DNA of 64,000 bases, taken from the NCBI RefSeq assembly GCF_904846175.1, contig NZ_CAJGZM010000008.1:59827-123826 (forward strand), in the 5' to 3' direction. Positions 36,352 to 45,390 of the stretch are shown here, in pieces (the stretch's first letter is position 1; each line of letters begins with the position of its first letter). The DNA is from Psychrobacter immobilis. Its GTDB lineage: Bacteria; Pseudomonadota; Gammaproteobacteria; Pseudomonadales; Moraxellaceae. Made by a program: the position numbers and the translations under genes. The notes beneath the pieces are model-generated. The model was given only the letters and a program-made list of their open reading frames with translations. It searched no databases and was not told the DNA's origin.

Positions 36352-37650
36352 ATGATTATGAAGGATGATAATAAGACGACGCATGCATCATCACCTTTAG
36401 CGAGTGAGATGTTGGTTGATTTTGGTTATGCTAACTATGGTAGTGGTAGTCGCAATAGTGGTAGTACCAATAGCAATGTCAATCAACAGCGCCATAAAAA
36501 ATCCAATCTCTTAACATATAACGCTCATCGCACAACAAACCCTATAAAAACAAAAAAGATACCCTTATTGATGACAAAGAAAATTTTATTACCTTTATTT
36601 GCAGCCATTAGCACGACTTTATTTAGTTCAACGGCGCTGGCTGGCGCGGCTGTTGATTTTAGTAACCAAGACTGGCAAGTAGCTTGTGATAATACCCGTA
36701 CGTGCCGGCTGGCAGGTTACCAAGCAGAGAACAATAGTGATTTACCCGTATCTGTATTATTGGTACGCCGTGCAGGAGCCAATGCGACAGTCGATGGCAA
36801 GGTAAAACTTGGCGGCGCTAAAGAAAGCTCTGCCAAGGCACTGATGCAGCTTGGCAATCGTCATCGTATATCCTTGTTTATTAACGATAGAGATTACGGA
36901 GAAACCAAACCTTACTCAGTATCAGGAGGTCATGCAGAGCTAACCTCAGCGCAGGTAAGCGCGCTACTTGAGGCGTTAACCAAATCAAGCAAGGTTGAGC
37001 TAGTGATTCGCAACACGCGCTGGCAGCTATCGGACAAAGGTGCCAGCGCCGTCATGCTTAAAGCCGATGAAGCACAGGGCCGAGAAGGGACATCGAGCGC
37101 CTTTATCCGTACTGGTAGTTCTAGCAAATCTAGTAGCAATGTCTTGTCACCACAAGCGGCACTGTCATTAAGAATGGTAATGCCCAACCCTAAAGCCATC
37201 TCTGTCAGTAAGAAAAAATTTGCCATGCGTTCATCACAGTTATCAGAGCTGATGAAAAGCACCATGAGAGATGTAGAAAGCGACTGCCCAAACTTAACGG
37301 ATAGCTCATCTTGGCGGGTCAGTCGTCTGAATAATAAGCAGCTGCTCGCTCAGCATGATTGCTGGACCGGCGCTTATAATGCCGGCACGGGTGTTTGGGT
37401 GCTTAATGACACTAAGCCTTATCAGCCAACCTTGGTAACGACCAGTGCGACAGACTATAGCAATGGCAAATTGACCTCGGTGCAAAAAGGCCGCGGGATT
37501 GGCGACTGCTTATCTAAAACTGACTGGGTATGGACGGGCCGAGCCTTTGAAAAAAGCCATGAAAGCACCACAGGCATGTGCCGCTTGATAGAGGCAGGCG
37601 GTGCTTGGCAATTGCCAACCTATGTAACGGAAGTAAAAGTGTCACGTTAA
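36352..37650 (+). CDS. DUF1176 family secreted protein
   Basis: A 432-aa reading with a DUF1176 domain from about residue 98: DWQVACDNTRTCRLAGYQ, VLLVRRAGANA, SLFINDRDYGE and a C-terminal half with four cysteines. A Sec signal (MTKKILLPLFAAISTTLFSS ... TALAGA) begins only at residue 74, at ATG 36571. The 73 residues before it are polar and Ser/Asn/Gly-rich (GSGSRNSGSTNSN). Secretion needs the shorter form; neither start has a clear ribosome site, so the true start may be 36571. Function is unknown; the family is common in Acinetobacter and Psychrobacter as an envelope protein. Confidence 0.85.
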   Translation: MIMKDDNKTTHASSPLASEMLVDFGYANYGSGSRNSGSTNSNVNQQRHKKSNLLTYNAHRTTNPIKTKKIPLLMTKKILLPLFAAISTTLFSSTALAGAAVDFSNQDWQVACDNTRTCRLAGYQAENNSDLPVSVLLVRRAGANATVDGKVKLGGAKESSAKALMQLGNRHRISLFINDRDYGETKPYSVSGGHAELTSAQVSALLEALTKSSKVELVIRNTRWQLSDKGASAVMLKADEAQGREGTSSAFIRTGSSSKSSSNVLSPQAALSLRMVMPNPKAISVSKKKFAMRSSQLSELMKSTMRDVESDCPNLTDSSSWRVSRLNNKQLLAQHDCWTGAYNAGTGVWVLNDTKPYQPTLVTTSATDYSNGKLTSVQKGRGIGDCLSKTDWVWTGRAFEKSHESTTGMCRLIEAGGAWQLPTYVTEVKVSR

Positions 37651-38249
37651 TCATTAAATTTTCTTAAAGCTTTAGCTTGCTTAAACGCTAGGTTTAACAT
37701 CAGCTTTTAAACATATATTAGCGCTTATACTGAATATTTTACTAGTAAATAGAAAAATAGCTACAGCTTAGCGTTTTGTTGTGCTATACTGCGTCGCCAC
37801 GTTAGCATAGACTAGCGTGAATTATGAGATTGATAACATCGCCTGCGATTTTGGGTCTAGGATGACCATAAGTAATTGTTGCCGATGATTTTGTGTACTT
37901 AAATAACCCTTCATATACATATTGAAAAACACGTTATTTTTGACTCATATCTTATCTACTGACCCATATATGGGCTAGATTGGTTGTTACCAGCCTTTAT
38001 CTGCTTTGGACAAAGCATAGATAATGCGCTTTTAGCAAACAAGGATGAGACACTCGGCACTACCACCAAAATACGTCAGACAGCACGAACGCCTTTATAA
38101 CATTGACAAGCTTTATAAGCTTGGATTTTGATTGTTAAACCTTTTTAGGGTAAGACAATTATTTTATAAATGCAGCGTGGTGAACGGTTATCAGTGGTAT
38201 GCATCAAGCTTGCTGAATTTACAGCAGCTTATACTTACCAAGGATTACT
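37651..38249 (+). other. Long untranslated leader of the RNA helicase gene
   Basis: About 600 bases without a gene ahead of the helicase. An extended -10 promoter is proposed at 37782-37790, which would give a 5' leader of about 450 nt. Structures within it are an imperfect hairpin TATCTGCTTTG / CAAAGCATAGATA around 37998-38022 and a perfect CAAGCTT palindrome at 38107-38123. Long structured leaders are known for cold-induced DEAD-box genes such as csdA; the role here is inferred. Confidence 0.5.
37782..37790 (+). promoter_or_regulatory. Extended -10 promoter for the RNA helicase gene
   Basis: TGCTATACT matches an extended sigma-70 -10 box. No good -35 is seen at 17 bp, as is usual for this type. 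Distance to the start codon is about 460 bases. Confidence 0.45.
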
Positions 38250-39926
38250 ATGACTGACATCTTATCTGCTATCGCCGCTGAAAACGGCATCATCGAAAGC
38301 ACTGATACCCCAAACACAACTGCAAATACCGATACTAATAATCAAGCGGCTACTACTGACGCTGCTGAAGAAAACAAAATCACTTTTGCTGAACTTAATA
38401 TTGCCAAGCCAATTTTGACCGCGCTTGATCGCAGTGGTTATACCCACCCAACACCTATTCAAGAACAAGCCATTCCTTTTGCTCTAGCGGGTCGCGACTT
38501 ATTATTGTCAGCGCAAACCGGTAGTGGTAAAACGGCGGCATTTGTTATCCCAGTACTTGACCGTTTAAGCCGTGCCACTAGCTTTGACAAATTAACCAAA
38601 GCTCTTATCCTAACGCCAACGCGTGAACTTGCTCAGCAAGTACATGACAGTGTGCGTACGTATTCTAAAGACATGCGCGGTTTGTTCTGTGTGCCATTAG
38701 TAGGCGGCGCACCTTACAACGGTCAGATTACGGCTTTGAAAAAAGGCGTTCAAGTGATTGTTGCGACCCCTGGTCGTTTACTTGACCATATCAATGCCGG
38801 TCGCGTTGATTTATCAAGCCTTGAAATATTGGTACTTGATGAAGCTGACCGTATGCTAGACATGGGTTTTGCTGATGATATCAGTGACATCTTGCGTGCT
38901 GCACCGACTGATCGTCAGACGATTATGTGTTCAGCAACTTGGGATGGTCCTGTTGGCAAGATTGCTGCTAGCTTCACCAAAAACCCTGAGCGTGTTTCAA
39001 TCAAAGTTGAATCAGCACACATCGAAGAAAAAGTGTATTACTGTGACGATTTTGATCATAAAAACCGTTTGCTTGACAAAATTGTTTGCGATAAAGAGAT
39101 GGAACAAGTCATCATCTTTGCTGCAACCAAACGTAGTACTGAAAAATTAGCCAAATCTCTACAAGAGCAAGGCCATAAAGCCAGCTTCCTACATGGTGAC
39201 TTGCCACAAAGCAAGCGTAACCGTATCGTTCAAGACTTGCGTAATGGTAAATGTAAAATCTTAGTAGCGACTGACGTTGCTGCTCGTGGTCTTGACGTGC
39301 CAGCACTATCGCACGTAATTAACTATGACTTGCCACGTCAAACAGAAGACTACGTGCATCGTATCGGTCGTTGTGGCCGTGCCGGTCGTACTGGTATTGC
39401 TATCAGCTTATGTAGCATGGATGATCGTCCACAGCTAAACGCTATCAACCGTTATTTAGATCGCAAAATGGAAGTATCGGTCATCGAAGGCATGGAGCCT
39501 AAGAAGACTTATGTACCTAGCGAAAACAAAGGTAATGGTCGTGGTCGCGGTCGCGGTCGCTCAAGTGGCGGTGGTAATGGTCAAGGCCGTGGTCGTTCAA
39601 GCGGTGGCTATCAAGGCAATCCTGCTAATGCTCGTGGTCGTTCAAGCGACAGCGCACCGACTGGTCAACGCGCTAGCAATGATAGCGGTTATCAAGGTAA
39701 GCCACGTGATTCATCTGGCAAACCAAATGAGCGTTCAGGTGGCAAGCCATACCAAGGCAAACGCACTGGTGCTCCTAGCCGTGGTGATAGCACTGGCGTT
39801 CCACGCGGTGAGCGTGCTGCAACGGGTCGTGGTCGTCCAAGTGGCAGCCAAGGTCGCCCAGCTGGTCGTGCTGACAGCCGTGGTCAAGGTCGTTCAAGCG
39901 GCGGTAACCGTAGTAACAACTCGTAA
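38250..39926 (+). CDS. rhlE: DEAD-box ATP-dependent RNA helicase, RhlE-like, with RGG-rich tail
   Basis: Unwinds structured RNA, typically in ribosome assembly, mRNA decay and cold adaptation. Motifs in order: Q motif PTPIQEQAIP, Walker A AQTGSGKTAAF near residue 87, PTRELAQQ, TPGRLLDH, DEAD box VLDEADRMLDMGF near 196, SAT as CSATW, ATDVAARGLDVP and HRIGRCGRAGRTG. The last 125 residues are low-complexity Gly/Arg/Ser with repeated GRGRGRSSGG and YQGKP units, an RNA-binding intrinsically disordered tail. An acidic Asn/Thr-rich segment of about 40 residues precedes the Q motif. The exact subgroup (RhlE or other) is uncertain. Confidence 0.92.
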   Translation: MTDILSAIAAENGIIESTDTPNTTANTDTNNQAATTDAAEENKITFAELNIAKPILTALDRSGYTHPTPIQEQAIPFALAGRDLLLSAQTGSGKTAAFVIPVLDRLSRATSFDKLTKALILTPTRELAQQVHDSVRTYSKDMRGLFCVPLVGGAPYNGQITALKKGVQVIVATPGRLLDHINAGRVDLSSLEILVLDEADRMLDMGFADDISDILRAAPTDRQTIMCSATWDGPVGKIAASFTKNPERVSIKVESAHIEEKVYYCDDFDHKNRLLDKIVCDKEMEQVIIFAATKRSTEKLAKSLQEQGHKASFLHGDLPQSKRNRIVQDLRNGKCKILVATDVAARGLDVPALSHVINYDLPRQTEDYVHRIGRCGRAGRTGIAISLCSMDDRPQLNAINRYLDRKMEVSVIEGMEPKKTYVPSENKGNGRGRGRGRSSGGGNGQGRGRSSGGYQGNPANARGRSSDSAPTGQRASNDSGYQGKPRDSSGKPNERSGGKPYQGKRTGAPSRGDSTGVPRGERAATGRGRPSGSQGRPAGRADSRGQGRSSGGNRSNNS

Positions 39927-39995
39927 TATTGTTATTGTTACTGGTTAATAATGATGTTTTATTAAAATCATTGATCTAACCAATTAACTTAGCAT

Positions 39996-40028
39996 TAAAA
40001 AGCCAGATACTTGTTATCTGGCTTTTTT
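39996..40028 (+). terminator. Terminator of the RNA helicase gene
   Basis: A perfect 9-bp stem AGCCAGATA with a 5-nt loop, flanked by A's, is followed by TTTTTT. Confidence 0.87.
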
Positions 40029-40180
40029 GTGCGTCATGGTTTTATAGTAAGGCGGCTCTATTTCATTTCAATAATAAAACATCGATAAAAAATCAACAAT
40101 GCAAGATCGTTGCTTGCACGTCTTTTTCGCCTTGTCTATACTGACAGGCTTTTATTCATCGTGTGCTGCGGAGCCATCTG

Positions 40181-41425
40181 ATGCCCGACATCTCTCATTT
40201 AGCAATTGACAGTCTGCCATTAGCGTTTGGCATCATTATGGCTATTATCGGCTTGGTTTTTTATACCCAAGCATTGCCAGGTAAGTTTTGGCGCCGTTCT
40301 TATGCGGTATTGCCGGGTATTGTGCTGTGCTGCTTTATACCGGCAACCCTCAATAGTTTAGGTGTCTTTGCTGATGGGATCGGCTCACAGATTTATGGCT
40401 TTACCGCTACCTATCTGTTGCCCGCCAGTTTGCTACTAATGACCTTATCGATGGATGTCCCTAAAATCTTAGGCTTAGGTTGGAAAGCCATTGCGATGTT
40501 TTTTGCTGCCAGTATCGCTATCATCATTAGTGGTCCAATCAGTTTAGGTATCGCTAAGTGGATATCGCCTGAGATGTTTACCGACGATACCCTGTGGCGC
40601 GGATTTTCAGCGGTCGCGGGTAGTTGGATTGGCGGCGCCGCCAACCAAGCGGCGATGAAAGAACTATTTGGCGTCAGCGATGATTTATTTGGCATGATGA
40701 TCTTGGTCGATACCACTAATGCGTCGTTATGGCTGCTAGCTATCTTGGTCATGGCCAAGCATAGCGCTAAGATAGATAAGTTTTTACGGGCGGATAGCAG
40801 TAGTATTGATAAAGTGATTGCCGCGGTCGAAAGCTATGAGCGTGACCATGCGCGTCCAGCGACCTTAAATGATTTGATGGTGATGTTTGGCTTGTGTTTT
40901 GCCATGGTTGGGGTGGCACATTTTGTGGGTGGGCAAATTGCAGGTTTCTTTGCACCTTATAGTTGGGCCGTACAATACAGCTTTGCCAGCGCATTCTTTT
41001 GGATGGTGGTGATTATTACTATCATAGGTGTCATATTCTCTTTCACCAAAATTCGCCGTCTTGACCATGTTGGTGCCTCCAAATTCGGTACGGTATTTAT
41101 CTTTATATTGATTGCTGCTATCGGTATGCAAATCAATCTCGCCGGTATTGTCTCACAGTGGCGATTGCTATTAATTGGTCTATTATGGATGAGTATCCAC
41201 GTCGTGATTATTTTTGCGGTAGCTAGAATGATCCGTGCACCGTTTTTCTTTTTGGCGGTCGGCTCCAACGCCAATACCGGCGGCGCGTCATCGGCACCGA
41301 TTGTCGCGACTGCATTTCACCCGTCACTCGCGCCAGTTGGCGTGTTTTTGGGTATTTTAGGCTATGCGGTAGGCACCTTTGGCGGTTATATCAGTACGCA
41401 GATGATGCGGCTAGTAGTGGGGTGA
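40181..41425 (+). CDS. DUF819 family integral membrane protein (YjcL-like)
   Basis: About 414 aa with roughly 11-12 hydrophobic segments and little polar sequence apart from a loop with DKFLRADSSSIDKV in the middle. The segments AVAGSWIGGAANQAAMKELF and FFLAVGSNANTGGASSAPIVA are the conserved signatures of the DUF819 family, presumed transporters of unknown substrate. The ATG at 40181 has GGAG 7 nt upstream and is chosen over an earlier frame opening at 40163. It converges with the MocR-type regulator gene downstream. Confidence 0.9.
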   Translation: MPDISHLAIDSLPLAFGIIMAIIGLVFYTQALPGKFWRRSYAVLPGIVLCCFIPATLNSLGVFADGIGSQIYGFTATYLLPASLLLMTLSMDVPKILGLGWKAIAMFFAASIAIIISGPISLGIAKWISPEMFTDDTLWRGFSAVAGSWIGGAANQAAMKELFGVSDDLFGMMILVDTTNASLWLLAILVMAKHSAKIDKFLRADSSSIDKVIAAVESYERDHARPATLNDLMVMFGLCFAMVGVAHFVGGQIAGFFAPYSWAVQYSFASAFFWMVVIITIIGVIFSFTKIRRLDHVGASKFGTVFIFILIAAIGMQINLAGIVSQWRLLLIGLLWMSIHVVIIFAVARMIRAPFFFLAVGSNANTGGASSAPIVATAFHPSLAPVGVFLGILGYAVGTFGGYISTQMMRLVVG

Positions 41426-41436
41426 TAGCATTTTTA

Positions 41437-42849
41437 TCAGTATTGACAGCTTTTATTCAGATAATCACCCAACCACTTCAAAAACTCATCGCCAGTTGTT
41501 GATACATTTAGGCGCACATGGGTTGAGGCGCGGGCATCGGGATAAAATAATTGTCCTGGTGCGACCAGCCAACCTTCGTTATAGGCATCTAATGCCAGCT
41601 GGCTGGTATCCTGCCCCGTATCTACCCAAACAAAGATACCTGCTTGTGTATGCTCAGGATAGGTAAGTCCTATCTTTGGTAATGATTGGCGCATTCGTTC
41701 ATGAGCGCTATATAAATGCTGCTGTACTTTTTTAATCTGCCGGCGATATTCACCATGCGTCCATAAATGATGACAAACCCGTTCGCCAAATTCTGGCGTG
41801 TTTGAATTGCTTAAGGTTTTAATACGCAATACATCGTCGATATAGTTATCAGGACAGACCAACATGCCGACGCGCCAGCCTGACGCCATTGACTTTGAAA
41901 ACCCAGTCGCATAAAACACCCGTTCAAACTGATCAAGGCTGGCATAACGCAGCACTTGACCACCCGGTACGAATGCAGCGTATAAATCGTCCTCAAAAAT
42001 ATAAGCATCGTACTCATGAATAAGGTTAAGTACTTGGTGCGCACGCGCAGGATGCAGGTTACAAGAGGTCGGATTATGCAGCACGCTATTGGTTAAATAG
42101 AGCTTAGGACGATGCATCGCAAACAGCTTTTGCATCTGCTCAATATTAGGCCCTTGATGGTCACGTTCTACAGAGACGACGTTTAATCCTTGTTGTTGCA
42201 AGCAGCTCGATAGCCAATACCAGCCCGGCCCATCAACGACCACCGTATCCCCAGCTTGAGTAAGCAGCCGCGCAACCATGGTCACAGCTTGCGATACCCC
42301 AGCTGTAGTAATCACATGGTCAGTATGAGTTTGCATACCCAGTGTATGCAGGTGTTGAACCAGCTGCTGACGTAGCGGCAGATAGCCGTGAACACTACCA
42401 TAATCATAAATAAAGCTATCAGCTTGCTGAGTTACCTGCCGTATGGCCCATTCCATCTTCTCATTACGTACCCAGTCTCTCGGTAATGTTCCCACCCCTG
42501 GCGAACGATTATGCGGGATATCACTAAAAACTTGCTGTATCAGCCAGCGCGTATCTATTACTGGGTACTTAAATACCGTTCTTTTATCATCATTCGGCTG
42601 AACTAAATTTGCCTGCGTATTGACATAATAGCCCGAGCTGGGCTTAGCGATTAGCACACTGGTAGCCACCAATTGCTCATAAGCTTGTACCACCGTAAAG
42701 CTTGATACATGTAATAATTTCGCTAACTTTCTCACCGAGGGCACGCGTTGGTTGGGTAGGTAAATCTGCCAGTCAATACGCTGCTGCAGCCATTCAGCGA
42801 CGGCGGCAGTCTTGGTTAAATTGGGATTAAGCGTATAGGTTTCGACCAT
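41437..42849 (-). CDS. MocR-type regulator: GntR DNA-binding domain fused to PLP aminotransferase fold
   Basis: A 470-aa chimeric regulator. The N-terminal winged helix (LPNQRVPSVRKLAKLLHVSS, AYEQLVATSVL, SGYYV) covers about residues 20-80. The rest is a class-I aminotransferase fold with GVSQAVTMVARLL, VDGPGWYW, NPTSCNL, EDDLYAAF and the PLP-lysine region GFSKSMASGWRVG near residue 316. MocR proteins use PLP-amino-acid adducts as signals and often control a divergent neighbour. Here that is an EamA-type exporter starting 285 bases away, so amino-acid efflux control is a reasonable inference. Confidence 0.92.
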   Translation of the reverse strand: MVETYTLNPNLTKTAAVAEWLQQRIDWQIYLPNQRVPSVRKLAKLLHVSSFTVVQAYEQLVATSVLIAKPSSGYYVNTQANLVQPNDDKRTVFKYPVIDTRWLIQQVFSDIPHNRSPGVGTLPRDWVRNEKMEWAIRQVTQQADSFIYDYGSVHGYLPLRQQLVQHLHTLGMQTHTDHVITTAGVSQAVTMVARLLTQAGDTVVVDGPGWYWLSSCLQQQGLNVVSVERDHQGPNIEQMQKLFAMHRPKLYLTNSVLHNPTSCNLHPARAHQVLNLIHEYDAYIFEDDLYAAFVPGGQVLRYASLDQFERVFYATGFSKSMASGWRVGMLVCPDNYIDDVLRIKTLSNSNTPEFGERVCHHLWTHGEYRRQIKKVQQHLYSAHERMRQSLPKIGLTYPEHTQAGIFVWVDTGQDTSQLALDAYNEGWLVAPGQLFYPDARASTHVRLNVSTTGDEFLKWLGDYLNKSCQY

Positions 42850-43052
42850 AATGAATGTGCTTATCTCTTCAATGTAATGATTAATTGTAACGTTAAAAGC
42901 GACTATACACTTTGTTCACCATTAGTGAAACTGTATCGGGTCTGTTATGGCTATTTAAACTATAGTTGAGTGTATCAACAATAGTTAGAATCATACGAAT
43001 GGTAGACAGAATGAATTTAACCGCAAACTTTGACGGCAGCATAACGGCATAG

Positions 43053-43094
43053 GTTGTATTTATACTGGTCAATTCCATCACGTCCAAATACAAC
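43053..43094 (+). promoter_or_regulatory. Putative operator of the MocR regulator
   Basis: A 9-bp inverted repeat GTTGTATTT/AAATACAAC brackets the core TATACTGGTCAATTCC, ending 41 bases before the exporter start. Nearly the same core (TATACTGTCAATTCC) lies ahead of a second EamA-family gene at 51804-51818. Proposed from position and recurrence only. Confidence 0.45.
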
Positions 43095-43134
43095 AATTTA
43101 ATGTCAATAAATAATCATTATTTAGGATAATCCT

Positions 43135-44085
43135 ATGACTCCAATCCACATTGCTTTAGCCGTATTGGTTACCTTTATATGGGGTGTAAACTTTACCTTT
43201 ATTGCATGGGCGCTTGAAAGCTTTCCACCATTGATGTTAACCGCTCTACGTTTTTTCTTTACTGCTGTGCCGTTGGTTTTATTCCTTAAACCGCCCAAAT
43301 TCAACCGTACCTTATTTATCTATGCTATCGGTACTTTTGTTATGCAGTATGCCTTTGTATTTACCGCTATGCACCTAGGTGCATCGGCAGGATTGACAGC
43401 GCTGTTGTTGCAAGTCCAGATTTTCATCACCGTCTTGCTAGCGTATGTCATATTAGGTGAAGCGGTGAGTCGCATGCAGATTATCGGTATGCTGGTCGGT
43501 GTGCTAGGTCTGGGTGTGATTGCGCTAAACCTTGGTGGTGATATGCCCTTTGTTGGCTTTATCTGCATATTGATTGCAGCGATAGGTTGGAGCTTTGGCA
43601 ATATTGCTTCAAAACAAGCCTCAACGCAGCAGAGTACCAGTAAAATCTCTACTGCCGCGCCCGTTAATAGCAACAACAAAGCTTCAAATAAAACATCGGC
43701 GCTGTCTGCGCTAGCACTGGTGGTATGGGGTGGTCTAATCGCTTGCGTGATTTTGACTCTATCTTCTCTACTATTTGAAAATGATGCATGGGCGCTTGCA
43801 ACATTCACACAGGCGTCTTTCAAGTCTTGGCTATCACTTGGGTTTATTGTGTATGTCTCAACCTTGATTGGTTTTGGACTGTGGGCGCATCTGCTTAGTC
43901 AAAATATCGCCTCCAAGGTTATGCCTTTTGCTCTACTGGTGCCCTTATTCGGTATGGCAACTTCAGTGCTATTCCTAGGGGAAGTGGTGACGTGGTGGAA
44001 GATGCTAGCGATGATACTCATTTTATCTGGACTGATATTGGCTAATGTGAAGGTAGGACTGGGAAGAAAGGCTGCTCACGCATAG
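43135..44085 (+). CDS. eamA: DMT-superfamily exporter, EamA-like (possible cysteine/O-acetylserine exporter)
   Basis: A 316-aa protein with two EamA domains and about 10 membrane segments. The start VTFIWGVNFTFIAWALESFP, then PPLMLTALRFFF, ASAGLTALLLQ and the second-half AIGWSFGNIASK follow E. coli EamA (YdeD), an exporter of O-acetylserine and cysteine, more closely than RhaT or YddG. A polar Ser/Asn/Thr-rich loop of about 30 residues separates the halves. AGGAT precedes the ATG. It is divergent from a MocR regulator with a likely operator in between. The substrate is inferred from resemblance. Confidence 0.85.
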   Translation: MTPIHIALAVLVTFIWGVNFTFIAWALESFPPLMLTALRFFFTAVPLVLFLKPPKFNRTLFIYAIGTFVMQYAFVFTAMHLGASAGLTALLLQVQIFITVLLAYVILGEAVSRMQIIGMLVGVLGLGVIALNLGGDMPFVGFICILIAAIGWSFGNIASKQASTQQSTSKISTAAPVNSNNKASNKTSALSALALVVWGGLIACVILTLSSLLFENDAWALATFTQASFKSWLSLGFIVYVSTLIGFGLWAHLLSQNIASKVMPFALLVPLFGMATSVLFLGEVVTWWKMLAMILILSGLILANVKVGLGRKAAHA

Positions 44086-44111
44086 TAGTAAATAACTGAT
44101 ATTACCTCTAT

Positions 44112-44222
44112 ACCATCGATGAAGTGGCGCATAGAGTCGGTTATGGCGACCAAGGTTACTTTGCACGCATTTATAAGCAGCATTTTGGTTATTCGCCGCG
44201 AGATACTCCAAGCACAGGGTAG
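44112..44222 (+). pseudogene. Remnant of an AraC-family regulator C-terminus
   Basis: 37 codons in frame to a TAG read TIDEVAHRVGYGDQGYFARI followed by YKQHFGYSPRDTPS. This is the second helix-turn-helix of an AraC/XylS regulator (pattern EVAxxVGYxDxxYFxRxFKxxxGxSP). No start codon, first HTH or effector domain precedes it, since the exporter gene ends 26 bases earlier. It is a fossil, probably from a deletion joining the exporter gene to a former regulator. Confidence 0.8.
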
Positions 44223-44307
44223 CTATTGTTATGTACTCTGTCATGCAGGCGCTGTATGATTTATGAAGTGAGCATAAGCGTATATATTAAGTTAAGGAAA
44301 AACCAAG

Positions 44308-45300
44308 ATGACTGATGCTACGAATGATAAAGCAGCAAAAGTAGAGATATATGAAAGCGCTGATGGAAAGGCGCAGGTAGACGTACGTTTTGAGCAAGAG
44401 ACTGTTTGGCTGTCACAAGCACAAATGACCGAGCTTTTCGGTCGTGACCAGTCAGTTATTTCGCGTCATATTGCCAATGCCATCAATGATGAAGAGATCG
44501 CTGAAAAAAGCAATATGCAAAAAATGCATATTGCAAATTCTGATCGCCCTGTGACTTTTTATGACTTAGATGTGGTTATCTCAGTGGGGTATCGCATTAA
44601 ATCTCCCCAAGGTGTGCAGTTTAGACGCTGGGCAACTCAGCGCTTACGAGAATACTTAGTTCAAGGCTATACGCTCAATCAAGAGCGCTTTGATAAAAAC
44701 TCAAGCGAGCTACAACAAGCGTTAAATTTAATTAGAAAAACCGCGCAAAGTCCCGAGCTTAAAACTGATGAAGGACGCGGCTTGGTTGAAATTATCAGCC
44801 GTTACACACAGACATTCTTATGGTTACAGCGCTATGATGAAGGTTTACTTGATAACCCTGCAGGGGAAGACGGAGGTATCTTACCCAGTCCGACTGAGGC
44901 GATGGCAGCGCTGACGGATTTGAAAGCACAGCTGATAGATAGGGGTGAGGCGACCGAGCTATTTGCTAAGCCTCGCGGTGATGGGTTGGACAGTGTACTG
45001 GGTAATTTAGAGCAAACGGTGTTTGGCGAGCCTGCATACCCAACCATCGAGAGTAAAGCGGCGCATCTGCTGTACTTTATGGTCAAAAACCATCCTTTTA
45101 CCGATGGCAATAAACGCAGCGGCGCTTTTTTGTTTGTAGATTTTCTGCATCGTAATAATCGACTACTCAATGATAAAGGTGACATGGTTATTAATAACAC
45201 GGGGCTTGCCGCATTAACCTTATTGGTCGCTGAATCTGACCCCAACCAAAAAGAAACTTTGATTAAGTTGATTATGAATATGCTGTCTTTAGAGAGTTAA
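44308..45300 (+). CDS. RhuM-family protein with C-terminal Doc/Fic domain
   Basis: A 330-aa two-domain protein. Residues 1 to about 130 are RhuM-type (virulence protein RhuM family): VEIYESADGKAQVDVRFEQE, VWLSQAQMTELFGRDQSVISRHI, YRIKSPQGVQFRRWAT, REYLVQGYTLN. Residues from about 210 form a Fic/Doc fold ending in HPFTDGNKRSGAF near 262, the catalytic loop with invariant His and a GNKR in the style of Doc (death on curing), which phosphorylates or nucleotidylates targets. AAGGA precedes the ATG. No antitoxin-sized partner is seen next to it, so it may be a solitary or self-regulated enzyme. Confidence 0.88.
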   Translation: MTDATNDKAAKVEIYESADGKAQVDVRFEQETVWLSQAQMTELFGRDQSVISRHIANAINDEEIAEKSNMQKMHIANSDRPVTFYDLDVVISVGYRIKSPQGVQFRRWATQRLREYLVQGYTLNQERFDKNSSELQQALNLIRKTAQSPELKTDEGRGLVEIISRYTQTFLWLQRYDEGLLDNPAGEDGGILPSPTEAMAALTDLKAQLIDRGEATELFAKPRGDGLDSVLGNLEQTVFGEPAYPTIESKAAHLLYFMVKNHPFTDGNKRSGAFLFVDFLHRNNRLLNDKGDMVINNTGLAALTLLVAESDPNQKETLIKLIMNMLSLES

Positions 45301-45390
45301 TAAGTAGGCTTATCATCCGTGCCACGTAATACTCATAACGCTAATAATAAAAAGCACAGTATAACGACAAAAAATTAAAGGAAATTCAAT

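Noticed and set aside
36352..36570. Leader part of the DUF1176 reading as a separate short gene
   Set aside because: It is in frame with the domain and has no stop; kept as a start-site question.
39511..39948. Hydrophobic 145-codon reading inside the helicase tail
   Set aside because: It is the alternative frame of the Gly/Arg repeat coding region; composition is an artefact of the repeat and no ribosome site is present.
40411..40758. 115-codon antisense reading within the DUF819 gene
   Set aside because: A shadow of a membrane-protein gene; no ribosome site and no recognisable product.
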